DNA of 14,312 nt from Gemmatimonadota bacterium (GTDB taxonomy: Bacteria > Gemmatimonadota > Gemmatimonadetes > Gemmatimonadales > Gemmatimonadaceae). The notes beneath the pieces were generated by a model that worked only from the letters and a program-made list of their open reading frames with translations, was not told the DNA's origin and searched no databases. The position numbers and the translations under genes are program-made. Location: contig PLMM01000344.1 in NCBI GenBank assembly GCA_003142495.1, positions 8,822 through 23,133 of the forward strand. The letters run 5' to 3'. Below, one piece after another: positions 13,730 through 14,312 of this stretch. Each line of letters opens with the position of its first letter. Position 1 is the first letter of the stretch.

Positions 13730-14312
13730 ATGAAAGTCACCGTCCTGCTCGGGGGAACCTCGTCGGAACGAGACGTGTCGCTGGCGTCGGGGCTCAGGAT
13801 CGCGCATGCGCTCCGCGACGCCGGGCACACGGTGACCTCCGTCGATCCCGCGCGGGGCGAGATGACGCGCGCGCAGGAAGACGAGCTGCGCGCCGCCGCC
13901 GTGGTGAAGCGCGAGCCGCCGACGCGCGAGGCGCTCAAGGCTCTTGCGGCCACCTCGCTCGTGACGACGCTAGGCGCGATGCCGGCCGTTCGCGGTGCTG
14001 ACGTCGTCTTCATCGCGCTGCACGGCGGCGACGGCGAGGATGGCACAGTTCAGGCGATTCTCGATCTCGCGCGCGTGCCGTACACCGGGAGCGGACATCT
14101 CGCGAGCGCACTCGCCATGGACAAGGATCTCTCGAAGCGGCTCTTCCGCGCCGCGGGCGTGCCCACGGCAGACTGGATCATGACCGGGCCCGGCTCGCAG
14201 CTGAGTGCGAGCGAGGTCGAGCAAGTGCTGGGCTATCCCGTCGTGGTGAAGCCGTCGAAGGAAGGGTCGACCGTCGGGCTCACGGTCGACCCTTCCTTCG
14301 ACGGCTTCACCA
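13730..14312 (+). CDS. ddl: D-alanine--D-alanine ligase, N-terminal part (cut by the window end)
   Basis: The first 194 codons of an ATP-grasp ligase that joins two D-alanines for peptidoglycan. The N-terminal LLGGTSSERDVSLASG holds Glu13, equivalent to Glu15 of E. coli DdlB, which binds the first D-Ala. HGGDGEDGTVQ (98-108), PYTGSG (117-122), AMDKDLSK (129-136) and VVKPSKEGSTVG (172-183) are the standard ordered family motifs; the last contributes the ATP-binding lysine and the omega-proximal loop. The ATG at 13730 gives the normal N-terminus. The gene is divergent from the TonB-like lipoprotein gene. Residues from about 185 onward are encoded by the exact reverse complement of the preceding bases (inverted repeat entry) and may not be the true sequence. 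The missing C-terminal part carries the catalytic Arg and metal ligands. Confidence 0.93.
   Translation, partial: MKVTVLLGGTSSERDVSLASGLRIAHALRDAGHTVTSVDPARGEMTRAQEDELRAAAVVKREPPTREALKALAATSLVTTLGAMPAVRGADVVFIALHGGDGEDGTVQAILDLARVPYTGSGHLASALAMDKDLSKRLFRAAGVPTADWIMTGPGSQLSASEVEQVLGYPVVVKPSKEGSTVGLTVDPSFDGFT
14244..14312. repeat. 31-bp perfect inverted repeat at the window end
   Basis: Bases 14244-14274 are the exact reverse complement of 14282-14312, separated by a 7-base loop (CGGGCTC). All 31 pairs match and the match continues to the last base, so the repeat may go further. It lies inside ddl, over the conserved KPSKEGSTVG coding segment. A match of this length between two strands of coding sequence is not expected by chance. 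A fold-back artefact at an assembly or read end is the most likely cause; a real inverted duplication is the alternative. Confidence 0.97.

Noticed and set aside
1..14312. tRNA or rRNA genes, CRISPR arrays, insertion sequences, prophage or toxin-antitoxin genes
   Set aside because: No clover-leaf-like segment, regularly spaced repeats, transposase motifs or phage-type genes were recognised by eye. Nearly all the sequence is accounted for by chromosomal genes.

Overview
This is a GC-rich, gene-dense bacterial window with about 12 genes, most of them housekeeping. Short gaps, several 4-base stop/start overlaps and exported proteins whose signal peptides end in Ala-Ala-Gln or Ala-Cys fit a Gemmatimonadota-like soil or sediment bacterium. 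That assignment is inference from sequence style and gene content; no rRNA or other phylogenetic marker was tested.

Layout. (1) 1-134, minus: the start of a formaldehyde-activating enzyme gene (fae), a marker of tetrahydromethanopterin-linked C1 metabolism. (2) 368-3623, plus: a coupled three-gene unit of a catalytic M16 zinc peptidase, a non-catalytic M16 partner and a Nudix hydrolase of the ADP-ribose pyrophosphatase type. (3) 3901-5159, plus: an ECF sigma factor and its membrane-anchored zinc-finger anti-sigma factor. (4) 5161-5745, minus: an unrecognised predicted lipoprotein with its own sigma70-like promoter. (5) 5875-10579, plus: holA (DNA polymerase III delta), an exported TPR-like/SPOR-domain protein, and mutS, whose GTG start overlaps the preceding stop. 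(6) 10601-11569, minus: a soluble diiron acyl-ACP desaturase. (7) 13658-11806, minus: a small TonB-C-like lipoprotein overlapping a cystathionine beta-synthase with a C-terminal CBS-domain pair. (8) 13730 to the end, plus: the N-terminal part of D-alanine--D-alanine ligase (ddl).

How the genes relate. The two M16 proteins look like the two halves of a heterodimeric peptidase: one has the HxxEH zinc site, the other has lost it but keeps an Arg/Tyr pair. The sigma/anti-sigma pair is a standard envelope-stress-type switch whose targets cannot be read here. holA and mutS place replication and mismatch repair around a cell-envelope protein. I see no mobile element, CRISPR array, tRNA or rRNA, and no convincing new multi-gene system.

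The points most worth a second look are a 31-bp perfect inverted repeat running to the last base inside ddl (probably a fold-back or contig-end artefact), fae in this background, -10-like hexamers sitting 6-7 bases before start codons (possible leaderless mRNAs), and the unrecognised lipoprotein.
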